Numbered from the stretch's first letter, positions 18,720-27,268 are shown. The stretch: DNA of 64,000 nucleotides from Burkholderia sp. WSM2230 (GCF_000472445.1 NZ_AXAJ01000001.1:372643-436642); one strand, 5' to 3'. The notes: generated from the sequence alone by a model not told the origin. Numbers and translations are program-made.

Positions 18720-19793
18720 ATGAATATCGACTTCCATTACGGCGTGATCTATATCGTCGCGCGGGTGGGCGGAATGACGGAGCGTGAGGCGCTGACCGTC
18801 GCCCACGCGTGCCAGTATGTCGACGACGCGACAACGCCGGGCATTCTGCGGTTCCAGGGCGGGGAAACGTTCGAACGCTTTGCCACTGCGCACAAGACGT
18901 TCGACTACGCGAATACCCAGAGCGACCAGAACCGGCTCGTGTGGGCGCCGTTTCATTTTCTGCCTGCGGGACAGGGCGCGACGCTCGAAGAAAAAGCCGT
19001 ATGCCGGGCCAACAGCGCGGTCGCGCGCGAGGTGGTGCGGCGCGCCATCCGCGAGCGCGGCACGGATACAGGTTTGCACCGTCTCGGCGTGACGCTGCAT
19101 ACGTATGTGGATACCTGGGCGCACCAGGGGTTCGCTGGCATAGAAAGTCCGGGCAACCGCGTTCACTCTCTCGAGGCGCAAGACATCACGCGCACGGGCT
19201 GGCTCGCGAATCTCACACTCGCGATGCAGCACCTGATCCAGCACGTCGAGGAAGACGTGATCACGCTCGCACTGCCTGTGGGTCATGGGGCCGCCTTGCA
19301 CTATCCGGATCAGCCGTGGGCAAAGTGGCATTACATCGACGGCAGGAATATGTTCATACAGAGACACAATCTGCCTGAATTCGTCGAGGCCGCAGACATG
19401 GCGTGCCGCGCAGTGCGCGGCTATGTGGCCGGCCGCGAAGATTTCGAAAACGAAGAGGGAATGCCGGAAAACGTGAAAGCGGCGCTCACCGACTTGCTCG
19501 ATACCAACCGGATCATGGACGACAACGAGCGCTTGCGCGCGATTTGCGAGTTCGTCAGAGAAGGCGGTATTCCCGGCCTGAAAGAAGCCATTCCGGACTA
19601 TGTGCCGAAAGGAGTGGGCTCATGGAAGTACAAAGCCACTGGTCTTCGCGCGGAAGATGACTCCGGCGAGAGACCTGTATGGACCGAGGCGTTCGAGAAG
19701 AGCGATTACCGGCTCTTTCATGACGCGGTAAAACAGCACCGTTTCGTGACGACTCAGGAAGTTCTGCCGGCGTACGGCCTGCGAATTGCGTGA
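18720..19793 (+). CDS. DUF6765 family protein
   Basis: 357 residues, start supported by GAGGAG ahead of the ATG. It opens with the family pattern MNIDFHYGVIYIVARVGGMT and HACQYVDDATTPG. Around residue 120 is GLHRLGVTLHTYVDTWAHQG, whose H-x3-D-x3-H arrangement resembles the metal-binding helix of zinc-dependent phospholipase C/nuclease proteins; further histidines (VGHGAALHYPDQPWAKWHYI) could complete a site. No signal peptide or membrane helix. The metal-hydrolase idea is inference, since the family has no assigned function. Single gene. Confidence 0.85.
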   Translation: MNIDFHYGVIYIVARVGGMTEREALTVAHACQYVDDATTPGILRFQGGETFERFATAHKTFDYANTQSDQNRLVWAPFHFLPAGQGATLEEKAVCRANSAVAREVVRRAIRERGTDTGLHRLGVTLHTYVDTWAHQGFAGIESPGNRVHSLEAQDITRTGWLANLTLAMQHLIQHVEEDVITLALPVGHGAALHYPDQPWAKWHYIDGRNMFIQRHNLPEFVEAADMACRAVRGYVAGREDFENEEGMPENVKAALTDLLDTNRIMDDNERLRAICEFVREGGIPGLKEAIPDYVPKGVGSWKYKATGLRAEDDSGERPVWTEAFEKSDYRLFHDAVKQHRFVTTQEVLPAYGLRIA

Positions 19794-19849
19794 CACTGTT
19801 GCGCGGGCAAGCGTGGCGCGGGTCCGGCCAGTACTTGCCGAGATAACGG

Positions 19850-19875
19850 GCCGCCATGTGGGCGGCTCCTTTATT
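19850..19875 (+). terminator. Possible weak terminator after the DUF6765 gene
   Basis: Stem GCCGCC/GGCGGC (19850-19855, 19861-19866) with a 5-base loop and a T-rich but broken tail (TCCTTTATT). It lies between convergent genes. Confidence 0.35.
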
Positions 19876-19933
19876 GGCCGAACTTTCAGGTGAAAGTACT
19901 CATCGCTCTAGCGCTCGAACCGCCAGCGCCGCT

Positions 19934-20242
19934 TCAATATCCCCAGCGCGCATGCTCGCGCCATTGCTGTTCGCGCCAATGTTCGCGGCGCCATTCGTGC
20001 TCCCGCCATTCGCGTCGCGCGCGCCACGCGTCGCGCTCGTCGTACTCGCGATAACCGCCATAAGCTACTGCAACCGGAGCCGGGCCGTAGGCCACCGGAG
20101 GGGCGACATAGACGGGCGGCGGCGGTGCATATACCCCGACCGGAATGCCCACGCCGACGGCCAGGTTCACTTCTGCCGAAGCAACCGACGATACCGCCAG
20201 AACTGCCAGACCGAGTGCCGCGCCAACGATCTTCTTGTTCAT
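19934..20242 (-). CDS. Small exported protein, proline-rich then Arg/Trp/Glu-rich (PXPV-repeat type)
   Basis: 102 residues with a strong GGAGAAGGG ribosome site. A signal peptide (MNKKIVGAALGLAVLAVSSVASA) is followed by a glycine/valine stretch, a proline-rich repeat segment (YAPPPPVYVAPPVAYGPAPV) and a C-terminal half of WR/RE/HE repeats (WREHEWRREHWREQQW). Proteins like this are common and uncharacterised in Burkholderiales. The C-terminal half is probably a charged amphipathic helix or disordered. Periplasmic or envelope location expected. Confidence 0.85.
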   Translation of the reverse strand: MNKKIVGAALGLAVLAVSSVASAEVNLAVGVGIPVGVYAPPPPVYVAPPVAYGPAPVAVAYGGYREYDERDAWRARREWREHEWRREHWREQQWREHARWGY

Positions 20243-20492
20243 TTCCCTTCTCCTTGCACTTTATGTGCGGTGCCAAAGCTTTTGTCCCGATGGACGGCTG
20301 AAGTGTAGAAGGGCGCCTGCGACACAGGTGAAACAGCATTGCGAGATCGGTAACGCACGGTTACCGGCCAACGCGGCGTTAAAAAATGAACTGGAAAGCT
20401 TTGAATCTCCGAATGCTTGCCTATAGTAGAAGCGGCTATTGCCGCAACGCACAGTGGCCGCCTTTTCTCTATATAGGTGACGGGGAACCGCC

Positions 20493-20831
20493 ATGACGCC
20501 ATCGAATGCTGCGATCTATCAGGCCCAGACTTGCACGCCCGAGTCGTTGCGAACGCTGGCAGTCTACCTGGAACTGGCGCTCGACAAGGGCGAAAGCGTG
20601 GTTCTGATGAGAATCGGCACATACGTGCGCAGCGTTTACGTTGGCGATCCGTCGGGTTCTCTGGAAGATCTGCGCGACGAGGGCGTGATCGAAGCCGAGC
20701 AGGCCGACGAGATCCTCGCGCTGACCAGAATAGGCCTTAACCGGATTACTGCCGACGACCAGCAATACCGCTTCTTGCGCGGCGTCCGATACATTGCCGA
20801 TCGTCAGGTCGTTGTTTTCACGCCGACCTGA
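20493..20831 (+). CDS. Hypothetical protein
   Basis: 112 residues, cytoplasmic in character. GGGGAA lies six bases ahead of the ATG. Nothing in it is recognised. It has a helical N-terminal half (TPESLRTLAVYLELALDKGE) and a strand-rich middle (VVLMRIGTYVRSVYVGDPS), and an ILALTRIGLNRITADDQQYR segment. It was chosen over the overlapping minus-strand frame because of its ribosome site and its compact start at a real intergenic boundary. Single gene upstream of the H-NS gene. Confidence 0.6.
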   Translation: MTPSNAAIYQAQTCTPESLRTLAVYLELALDKGESVVLMRIGTYVRSVYVGDPSGSLEDLRDEGVIEAEQADEILALTRIGLNRITADDQQYRFLRGVRYIADRQVVVFTPT

Positions 20832-21092
20832 GCGAGCCTGCAACAATTGGAAAGACATAAGAGAAGGCGAATAAGCAGAAAAGAAGCGGCGCGCAATACA
20901 GCGGACATAAATGAGGAAGAGGCAGAGAACGAAGGCATGTAAAAGGCGTCTATGGATGGCATGAAAAAAGAAAAAGTTCGTACTCCAGCATGCGTTGTGC
21001 AAACGAATTGGGGTTTTTCCGGCCAGCCGGCTATGCCTTTCTTACGCTATTCATGGCATAGTTCGACCGATTACCACATAAGGAGCAATCCA

Positions 21093-21929
21093 ATGCCCAC
21101 GTTAGAGCAGATTCAGGCAAAGCTTAAGAAGCTTCAGGCGCAAGCTGACGCCCTTATTGCAAGAAAGGCACAAATCGCAATTGACCAGATTCGCGAATTG
21201 ATGCTCAAGCATGGCTTGACCACCGCGGATATCGAAGCACAGGCAAAAGCGCGGCGCGCAGCCAATGGTCTTGATGGCCATGCAGGAATCGGCAAGGCAA
21301 AGGTCGGGGCGGCCGGGCAGAAGATAGCGAAGTATCGGGATCCGAAAACCGGCGCAACGTGGACTGGGCACGGCCGCGCGCCCGGTTGGATTGCCGCTGC
21401 GAAAGACCGCAGCGTGTTTCTGATTGACGGTGCAAGCCAGTCGAAGCCGTCCGCAAGCATTGTCGCGACTCGCGCGAAAGGCAAAGGCCAGCCAAAAGGC
21501 GCACAACCGCCGAAGTACCGCAACCCCACCACCGGCGCGACGTGGAGCGGACGCGGCCCGGCTCCGGCCTGGCTTGCATCGGTGAAAGATCGCAGCAAAT
21601 TTCTGATCGACGGCAGCGCAACGTCGGCGGCGGGCAAGGCGGGTACCGTGAAATCGTCGGCAGCAAGTGGCGCGGTCAGCAAGAAGGCTGCTGCGAAGAA
21701 AGTGGTGGCGAAAAAGGCCAAGGCTGGCAAGCAATCCGTTGCGGCTGGAAAGGCCGCGGTGAAAACCGCTGCGAGGAAAGCCGTAGTGCGAAAAGTCACT
21801 GCAAAAAAGGCTGCTAGAAAAGCGGCAACCAAAGCCGCAACGAAAGCGCCGGGCCGCAAGAAGGCCGTAGCTACAGAATCGGCAGCGAGCACAGCAGCAC
21901 CGCTAGCCTCGGCCGCGGCGAGCGCGTAA
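21093..21929 (+). CDS. H-NS-family protein with two DNA-binding domains and an H1-like tail
   Basis: 278 residues, far longer than the roughly 100 of ordinary Burkholderia H-NS proteins. The start at 21093 has AAGGAG; the frame upstream to 20952 has none. Residues 1-60 are the oligomerisation coiled coil (TLEQIQAKLKKLQAQADAL). Two copies of the C-terminal DNA-binding motif follow: KYRDPKTGATWTGHGRAPGW at about 80-99 and KYRNPTTGATWSGRGPAPAW at about 141-160, each ending in FLIDG. Residues 182-278 are a lysine/alanine tail like histone H1. It should silence or bridge AT-rich DNA, possibly contacting two sites per chain. Confidence 0.93.
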   Translation: MPTLEQIQAKLKKLQAQADALIARKAQIAIDQIRELMLKHGLTTADIEAQAKARRAANGLDGHAGIGKAKVGAAGQKIAKYRDPKTGATWTGHGRAPGWIAAAKDRSVFLIDGASQSKPSASIVATRAKGKGQPKGAQPPKYRNPTTGATWSGRGPAPAWLASVKDRSKFLIDGSATSAAGKAGTVKSSAASGAVSKKAAAKKVVAKKAKAGKQSVAAGKAAVKTAARKAVVRKVTAKKAARKAATKAATKAPGRKKAVATESAASTAAPLASAAASA

Positions 21930-21950
21930 GCGTACGGAATAGCGAAGTAC

Positions 21951-22436
21951 ATGACGAGCGCGCTCGAATCATCCCGGCAGGAAGATCAGGTTCTCCTGCT
22001 GGAGTCGGTTCCTCATCCGGCAGCCGACGCTGCCGAACCATTCATTGTCGCGAGCGACCGCCGGGTGATTCTCGCTTATCCGATAGCGGAGTCCGACTTC
22101 GAGCGGTTCGGTCCATTCGATCCCGACGACGATCCCTTCTGCGCAGTGCTATTTCCCGACGCCGTATTTCATCGGCTAGGCCCGCCGGGAGAGCGCGACC
22201 TCGAGATTCATCCACTTGCGTCGCAAGGTTTGGCTGCTTATTCGGCGCATGAAGTGATTCATTCTTCGCTCGTGGATGAACTCTCCGCAGTGTCATCGCC
22301 CCAACCGGGCCGGCGCCATTTCGTCGTCACCTTTCTGGAATCGACGTTCGAGTGTGTTGCCTCGGACTACACCGTGGTGGGCGTATATGGCGCGGCCGAA
22401 ATAGCGAGCCGCGAGGCATTCGCATTGGTACGTTAG
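21951..22436 (+). CDS. Hypothetical protein downstream of the H-NS gene
   Basis: 161 residues, acidic, without signal peptide or membrane helix. Its ATG is 21 bases after the H-NS stop, so the two are probably co-transcribed. The middle is rich in Asp/Pro/Phe (FERFGPFDPDDDPFCAVLFP) and the end is predicted strand-rich (RRHFVVTFLESTFECVASDY). No family recognised. An acidic protein beside a very basic DNA-binding one might antagonise it, but nothing shows this. Confidence 0.6.
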   Translation: MTSALESSRQEDQVLLLESVPHPAADAAEPFIVASDRRVILAYPIAESDFERFGPFDPDDDPFCAVLFPDAVFHRLGPPGERDLEIHPLASQGLAAYSAHEVIHSSLVDELSAVSSPQPGRRHFVVTFLESTFECVASDYTVVGVYGAAEIASREAFALVR

Positions 22437-22469
22437 CCCTATTCGCTGTTGGACTCTCGTTGCCGTGCG

Positions 22470-23042
22470 CTAGTTACCCGGATCGAGTACCGGCCGATCC
22501 GGGTCCTCGCGCGTTTTATAGGGCAGTTGGGCGGCACGAGGGTTCGTTGTCGTGTCGTCGATCACGCGTTCCACGTCGGCCGTTTTGGCGAGTTCGGCGA
22601 GGAACGTCTGTTTGTCGAAGCCTGGCGCAATACAGCCCTGTACGTAGATGAACCGGCGTTGCAGCGTAAGCCACAATGTCGACCGTTCGCGCCACTGAGT
22701 GGCGGCGTTGATAATGGCGAGACGCCGCTGCACGGCTTCGGCGATTTCCTTGTCGTACAGGTAAGCGTTCGATAAGCGGCAGCGGCCTTCTATCCAGCAA
22801 CTGTTGCCGCGTTCAATGCGGTAATGGCTGTCGGCGAGCCACTCCTGTTCGGTTTCGAGTGGACCGAGAGGCACCGGGCACCCCTCTATCGCTTTGGAGA
22901 TCTGGAAGAAGGGATCGTGTCCGCGATTGATCCGCTGTTCTTCACCGTGAGCCGCCGATAAAGCGAAAGCCAGCGACAGACATAAACATAAAGCGACGCT
23001 TTCTAATGTACTCGCTCTCGCCCGCATGAAGCGTGTCACCAT
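22470..23042 (-). CDS. Periplasmic BON-like domain protein
   Basis: 190 residues from the ATG at 23042, six bases after GGAG; a GTG four codons earlier contains that site and is rejected. A signal peptide (about residues 1-32) is followed by GEEQRINRGHDPFFQIS and a cysteine pair (GNSCWIEGRCRLSNAYLYD). The C-terminal 90 residues, from DKEIAEAVQRRLAI through LQRRFIYVQGCI to TADVERVIDDT, have the alpha-beta-beta-alpha-beta order of a BON lipid-binding domain. The match is by pattern and not strong. It lies 39 bases upstream of the response-regulator stop codon's opposite side, so it may not share that operon. Confidence 0.7.
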   Translation of the reverse strand: MVTRFMRARASTLESVALCLCLSLAFALSAAHGEEQRINRGHDPFFQISKAIEGCPVPLGPLETEQEWLADSHYRIERGNSCWIEGRCRLSNAYLYDKEIAEAVQRRLAIINAATQWRERSTLWLTLQRRFIYVQGCIAPGFDKQTFLAELAKTADVERVIDDTTTNPRAAQLPYKTREDPDRPVLDPGN

Positions 23043-23081
23043 TATTGTCTCCACTCGTTGCGCAGCGAGACATTCTTTGCA

Positions 23082-23729
23082 TTAGCGACTCGTGCGCCGG
23101 TTTTCAACAGCAAACTTGATCAACTCGGCCTGACCTTCAATGTCCAGCTTTCGCTTCAGGTTCAGGCGATGTGTCTCCACTGTACGCACCGACAGATCGT
23201 TGCGTTGCGCGATCTGCTTGCTCGACAAACCCTCTGCGAGCGCATCGAGAATATCGCGTTCGCGCGGCGTGAGCCGTTCAACTGGCGACTGCATGGCCGA
23301 CGCCTGAATCAGTCGCGCGCCGAGTCCGGCGCTGAAATACGTCTTGCCGTCGAGCACAGCGCTAATCGCCTGAATGATTTCGGTCGCCGGCGAGTCCTTC
23401 AATACATAACCGCTGGCGCCCGCGCGCACTGCCTGCGTGACGTATTCGAGGTTGTCGTGCATCGAGAGCATCAGCACGCGGATGGCGGGAAAGCGCTCAT
23501 GAAACATGCCGGCTAGAGCGATACCGTTCATACCGTTCATGCCGACGTCCATCAGCACGAGGTGCGGTTCGTGACTCGCGGCGAGCGCGAGCGCCTCTTG
23601 CGCATTACCTGCTTCGCCGACCACTTCGAGGTCGCGCACGGCTTCGAGCCGCGCACGCAAGCCGTCGCGAACGAGTGGATGATCGTCGACCAGAATCAGC
23701 CGGGCAGTTGCATGCGATGTGTCGTTCAT
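23082..23729 (-). CDS. NarL/FixJ-family response regulator (MctR-like)
   Basis: 215 residues. An N-terminal receiver domain has its phosphate-accepting D61 in LVLMDVGMNGMNG, the acidic pair in LILVDDHPLV and a lysine in GYVLKDSPATEI. The C-terminal LuxR helix-turn-helix is LTPRERDILDALAEGLSSKQ and RNDLSVRTVETH. It overlaps the kinase gene by 4 bases (ATGA) and so is coupled to it. Because the pair is divergent from DUF3311-mctP, it probably controls monocarboxylate uptake, like MctR in rhizobia. Target assignment is inference from position. Confidence 0.92.
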   Translation of the reverse strand: MNDTSHATARLILVDDHPLVRDGLRARLEAVRDLEVVGEAGNAQEALALAASHEPHLVLMDVGMNGMNGIALAGMFHERFPAIRVLMLSMHDNLEYVTQAVRAGASGYVLKDSPATEIIQAISAVLDGKTYFSAGLGARLIQASAMQSPVERLTPRERDILDALAEGLSSKQIAQRNDLSVRTVETHRLNLKRKLDIEGQAELIKFAVENRRTSR

Positions 23730-25147
23730 AAAGAGGTTTCCTGCAGACTCTGCTTATCGAGCTCCGGTGCACCAGGATCAAGCGGCACGCGCGCGGTGAC
23801 GAGCGTGTGGCCAGGCTGCGAGCTGAGCGCAAGCGTGCCGCCGAGCGCTTCCACGCGCTCGCGCATGTTGCGTAAGCCCACGCCCGAACGGCGGCCGACA
23901 AAGGCATGCGTGACGTCGAAACCAGAGCCATTATCGGCGATGGTGAGCGTGACTGCATCGTTCGAAACTTCCAGCGCGAGCGCCGCATTCGTCGCATGCG
24001 CATGCCGCACGATGTTCGTCAACGCTTCCTGCGCGATACGGAACAACACGGTGTTCACGGCATCCGTCAACGAGGCGGCGTGAGTATGCGTGATCTGTGT
24101 GAAGCCGATTTCAATGCCCGACTGTTCGCTGAGTTCGCGCGTGAGTTGTTCGATTGCGGCCGCGACACCCAGGTCGTCGAGCATCGACGGACGCAGTGCA
24201 TGAGAAATGCGCCGTATTTCACGCAGCGTATCGCCGAGCCGCGTGAGGCTGGTCGAGAGGGCGGCTTCGGCGGCGGGCACGCGGGTTTCGCTGCGCTCGA
24301 AACGGGCGAGCGCCGATTCGAGCAGCAGTTTCACCGACACCATCATCTGGCTGATGCCGTCGTGCAATTCACGCGAAAGCCGCGCGCGTTCGTTCTCCTG
24401 CGATTCGACGACCTGCTGCGCGAGCCGCTTCAGTTTTGCGTCCGCGCTGCGATATTCGGTGATGTTGAGTACGAGCGCGCAAAGCGCAATTGCGGCGAGC
24501 CCGGCAAGTGCGATTGCGTCGATCCACATCATCGTGCGATCGATGTTTCGCGCCGCCCGTTCGTCGATATGCGCGAGCGTGGTGTCCACGTCGTCCAGAT
24601 AGATGCCTGTGCCGATCATCCAGCCCCAGCGTTCGAGCGGCACCACGTAGCCGAGCTTGGACGCGACCTTGCCCGTCGACGGACGATGCCACAGATAGCG
24701 CACATAGCCGCCGCCTTGCGAGGCAGCAGCGAGCAGCTTCTGGATGGTCGGCACGCCTTGCGGATCGCGCAGCTCCGACAGATCGCGCCCGACCAGATCC
24801 GGCTCGCGCGGATGCATCAGCGAGCGGCCGTGCGTGTCATAGACGAAGAAATAGCCGTCCTTGCCGAAGTCCATCTTCTCGAGGGTGTTGAGCGCGCGCG
24901 TGCGGCGCAGCGCGTCGTCGCGGGCGTTGTCCTCGTCTTCTTCGTAAAGCGGTGCGATCGCGGATGTAGCCAGCTCGACGTAATGCTTGAGTTCGATTTC
25001 CTTGCTGGCCATGTACGCGGCCTGAGTGGTCGCGTGCTGCGCTTGCGCGAGCGCGGTTGCTTCGCGACGCACGCCTATTTCGATGCTGGCGATAGCCGCG
25101 AGGAAGGGCACGATAGCCAGCAGAACGATCTTGGCTTTGAGTTTCAT
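23726..25147 (-). CDS. Cache-domain sensor histidine kinase (MctS-like)
   Basis: 473 residues. TM helix at 5-24, a periplasmic single-Cache domain at about 30-205 (KDGYFFVYDTHGRSLMHP and LERWGWMIGTGIYLDDVD), TM helix at 209-229, then HisKA_3 with H262 in RLSRELHDGISQMM and an ATPase domain with TIADNGSGFDV and GVGLRNMRERVEALGG. Cache domains of this type bind small carboxylates such as acetate, lactate or pyruvate. Its divergent neighbour is a monocarboxylate permease, which supports such a signal. It is an orthodox NarX-like kinase in layout, coupled to the response regulator by a 4-base overlap. Confidence 0.93.
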   Translation of the reverse strand: MKLKAKIVLLAIVPFLAAIASIEIGVRREATALAQAQHATTQAAYMASKEIELKHYVELATSAIAPLYEEDEDNARDDALRRTRALNTLEKMDFGKDGYFFVYDTHGRSLMHPREPDLVGRDLSELRDPQGVPTIQKLLAAASQGGGYVRYLWHRPSTGKVASKLGYVVPLERWGWMIGTGIYLDDVDTTLAHIDERAARNIDRTMMWIDAIALAGLAAIALCALVLNITEYRSADAKLKRLAQQVVESQENERARLSRELHDGISQMMVSVKLLLESALARFERSETRVPAAEAALSTSLTRLGDTLREIRRISHALRPSMLDDLGVAAAIEQLTRELSEQSGIEIGFTQITHTHAASLTDAVNTVLFRIAQEALTNIVRHAHATNAALALEVSNDAVTLTIADNGSGFDVTHAFVGRRSGVGLRNMRERVEALGGTLALSSQPGHTLVTARVPLDPGAPELDKQSLQETSL

Positions 25148-25491
25148 CGTTGAAAAAAACGCCTGTCGGCTACGTAGTAATACGTAGCCCGCTTACGTAG
25201 TTGCGCGCTTGTGAGGACGCGTACGAAGGCGAATACTACATCCCCGCGGCGTAGTGCGTCTTGCGGACGCTTTCGCCGTGCTGCCGGCGCAACCAGCTGC
25301 GCCATTCGTATGACGTGCTCGGGCGTGGTTAATGCTCACCCTCGTCGTGCGCCGGCAACGCGCAAACAGCAGGTTCCGGTTTCGGCAGCGTCGTTGAGTG
25401 GGTACTCCACGCAGATGCCCGGTTCCGGTTTTCCGCGCGCGGGACTACGAGTCCTGAAACGCGGTGTCAATAATAGATCTAGGAGAAGTAC
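25148..25491. promoter_or_regulatory. Divergent control region between the sensor kinase and DUF3311-mctP
   Basis: Non-coding 344 bases. It contains a perfect palindrome with a third half-site near the kinase end (listed separately) and two copies of GGTTCCGGTTT at 25372 and 25421. A strong ribosome site (AGGAG) precedes the DUF3311 ATG. No clear -35/-10 pair. Confidence 0.5.
25169..25202. promoter_or_regulatory. Candidate operator for the MctR-like regulator
   Basis: GCTACGTA-GTAA-TACGTAGC is a perfect 8-bp inverted repeat (25169-25188). A third TACGTAG follows at 25194-25200. It lies 22-55 bases upstream of the kinase start codon, the right place for autoregulation. Half-sites of this length suit NarL/FixJ-type dimers. 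Confidence 0.5.
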
Positions 25492-25689
25492 ATGGAGACC
25501 TCCCCACCGGCCGGCCGGTCATGGCTGTGGCTCATTCTTTTGCTCCCGTATATCGCGCTGTTATGGCTGCCGTTCTATAACGACACGCGTCCGTCGTTCG
25601 CCGGTTTTCCGTTCTTTTACTGGTATCAGTTCCTGTGGGTGCCGTTGACCTCGCTACTGATTTACGTCGTGTACCGAGGTGTCAAATGA
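25492..25689 (+). CDS. DUF3311 small membrane protein, transporter partner
   Basis: 65 residues with two membrane helices (WLWLILLLPYIALLWLPFY and the FFYWYQFLWVPLTSLLIYVV segment). The family sits immediately before sodium:solute symporters of the MctP type and is taken to be a small subunit or assembly partner. AGGAG lies seven bases before the ATG. Its stop codon overlaps the mctP start (ATGA), giving coupled translation. Confidence 0.93.
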   Translation: METSPPAGRSWLWLILLLPYIALLWLPFYNDTRPSFAGFPFFYWYQFLWVPLTSLLIYVVYRGVK

Positions 25690-27167
25690 GCGACCTGAAC
25701 CCCGTCAACCCGGTGGCGATGACCGTCTTCATCGCATTCTTCGTTCTTGTGACAGTGATCGGCTTCTTTGCCGCTCGCTGGAAACGCGGCGATCTCACGC
25801 AATTGCACGAATGGGGTCTGGGCGGCCGGCAGTTCGGCACCATCATCTCCTGGTTCCTGGTAGGCGGCGACTTCTACACCGCGTACACGGTGATCGCAGT
25901 GCCTGCGCTCGTCTATTCGGTCGGCGCCTATGGCTTCTTTGCGCTGCCGTACACGATCATCGTTTACCCGTTCGTGTTCGCCGTCATGCCGAAGCTGTGG
26001 AAAGTCGCGCATGCGAAACACCACATCACGGCAGCGGACTACGTGCACGGCGAGTACGGCGGCAAATGGTTTCCGGCTGCGGTCGCGCTGACCGGCATCG
26101 TCGCGACCATGCCGTACATCGCGCTGCAACTGGTCGGCATGCAAGTGGTGATCAAGGGACTCGGCGTGACCGGTGAATTGCCGTTGATCGTCGCCTTCGT
26201 AATTCTCGCGCTGTATACATATGCGAGCGGCCTGCGTGCCCCGGCGATGATCGCGTTTGTGAAGGACATCATGATCTACATCGTCGTGATCGCGGCGGTG
26301 TGGCTGATTCCGGCCAAGCTCGGCGGCTATGCGCACGTGTTCGACGCAGCGGATACCTACTTCAAGGCCAAGGGCGGCGCGACCGGCATCATCCTCAAGC
26401 CGACGCAATTCACCGCGTATGCATCGCTCGCGTTGGGTTCGGCGCTCGCGGCCTTCATGTATCCGCATACGATGACCGCGGTGCTGTCTTCTTCGTCGGC
26501 GAATACGGTGCGAAAGAATGCGATTTTCCTGCCGGCCTATACGCTGCTGCTCGGCTTGATCGCGTTGCTCGGCTATATGGCGATTGCAGCGGGCGTACAT
26601 GTGAAGTCGGCTTCGGACATGGTGCCGGCGCTCTTCAACACGCTGTTCCCGTCGTGGTTCGTCGGTTTTGCGGCGGCAGCCATTGCGATCAGCGCACTGG
26701 TTCCGGCCGCGATCATGTCGATTGGCGCGGCCAATCTGTTCACGCGTAATTTGTGGCGTCCGCTGGTTTCACCAAACATCACGCCTGAAGCGGAAGCAGC
26801 GAACGCGAAGATCGTCTCGCTCGTCGTGAAGTTCGGCGCACTGCTCTTTATCGTGTTCCTGCCGACACAATACGCAATCGACCTGCAACTGCTCGGCGGT
26901 GTGTGGATCCTGCAGATCTTCCCGGCAATCGTCTTCTCGCTGTACACACGTCGCCTGAATACGCCTGGGCTCTTCAGCGGCTGGCTCGTCGGCATCGTGC
27001 TCGGCACTTCGCTTGCGATTTCTCAAGGGCTCAAGCCCGTGCTTGCACTGCATCTCGGCGATGCTGTCTATCCGGTGTACATCGGCCTGATCGCACTCGC
27101 GGTGAACGTTATCGTGGCGTTTGTCGTCTCTGCGGTGTCGCCGCGTCGAGTGGCGGTTACCGCCTGA
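25686..27167 (+). CDS. mctP: Monocarboxylate uptake permease MctP (sodium:solute symporter family)
   Basis: 493 residues from the ATG at 25686, which overlaps the DUF3311 stop; an earlier in-frame ATG lies inside DUF3311. About 13 membrane helices. SSS-family features include GLGGRQFGTIISWFLVGGDF, TAYTVIAVPALVYSVGAYGF, the KPTQFTAYASLALGSALAAF segment and MTAVLSSSSANTVRKNAIFL. MctP in rhizobia imports lactate, pyruvate, propionate and alanine with high affinity, and that is the likely role here. A strong terminator follows. Confidence 0.9.
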   Translation: MSDLNPVNPVAMTVFIAFFVLVTVIGFFAARWKRGDLTQLHEWGLGGRQFGTIISWFLVGGDFYTAYTVIAVPALVYSVGAYGFFALPYTIIVYPFVFAVMPKLWKVAHAKHHITAADYVHGEYGGKWFPAAVALTGIVATMPYIALQLVGMQVVIKGLGVTGELPLIVAFVILALYTYASGLRAPAMIAFVKDIMIYIVVIAAVWLIPAKLGGYAHVFDAADTYFKAKGGATGIILKPTQFTAYASLALGSALAAFMYPHTMTAVLSSSSANTVRKNAIFLPAYTLLLGLIALLGYMAIAAGVHVKSASDMVPALFNTLFPSWFVGFAAAAIAISALVPAAIMSIGAANLFTRNLWRPLVSPNITPEAEAANAKIVSLVVKFGALLFIVFLPTQYAIDLQLLGGVWILQIFPAIVFSLYTRRLNTPGLFSGWLVGIVLGTSLAISQGLKPVLALHLGDAVYPVYIGLIALAVNVIVAFVVSAVSPRRVAVTA

Positions 27168-27195
27168 TTGCCCGGTCCCGACCGAGCGTTACTCA

Positions 27196-27226
27196 CGCCG
27201 CGAGCCTTTACGCTCGCGGCGTTTTT
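27196..27226 (+). terminator. Terminator of the DUF3311-mctP operon
   Basis: Perfect 10-bp stem CGCCGCGAGC/GCTCGCGGCG, 6-base loop, then five T residues. It is 29 bases after the mctP stop. Confidence 0.93.
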
Positions 27227-27268
27227 CATTTTCAGCAGCGCAAGCGCACGCTCAGTGCAGCTCGCGCA

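Noticed and set aside
20469-21002. Minus-strand 177-residue frame opposite the small hypothetical gene
   Set aside because: No ribosome site, and it crosses the leader of the H-NS gene. The plus-strand frame has a clear GGGGAA site.
25372-25431. Direct repeat GGTTCCGGTTT in the mctP control region
   Set aside because: Only two copies 49 bases apart, no palindromy; could be chance in GC-rich DNA.
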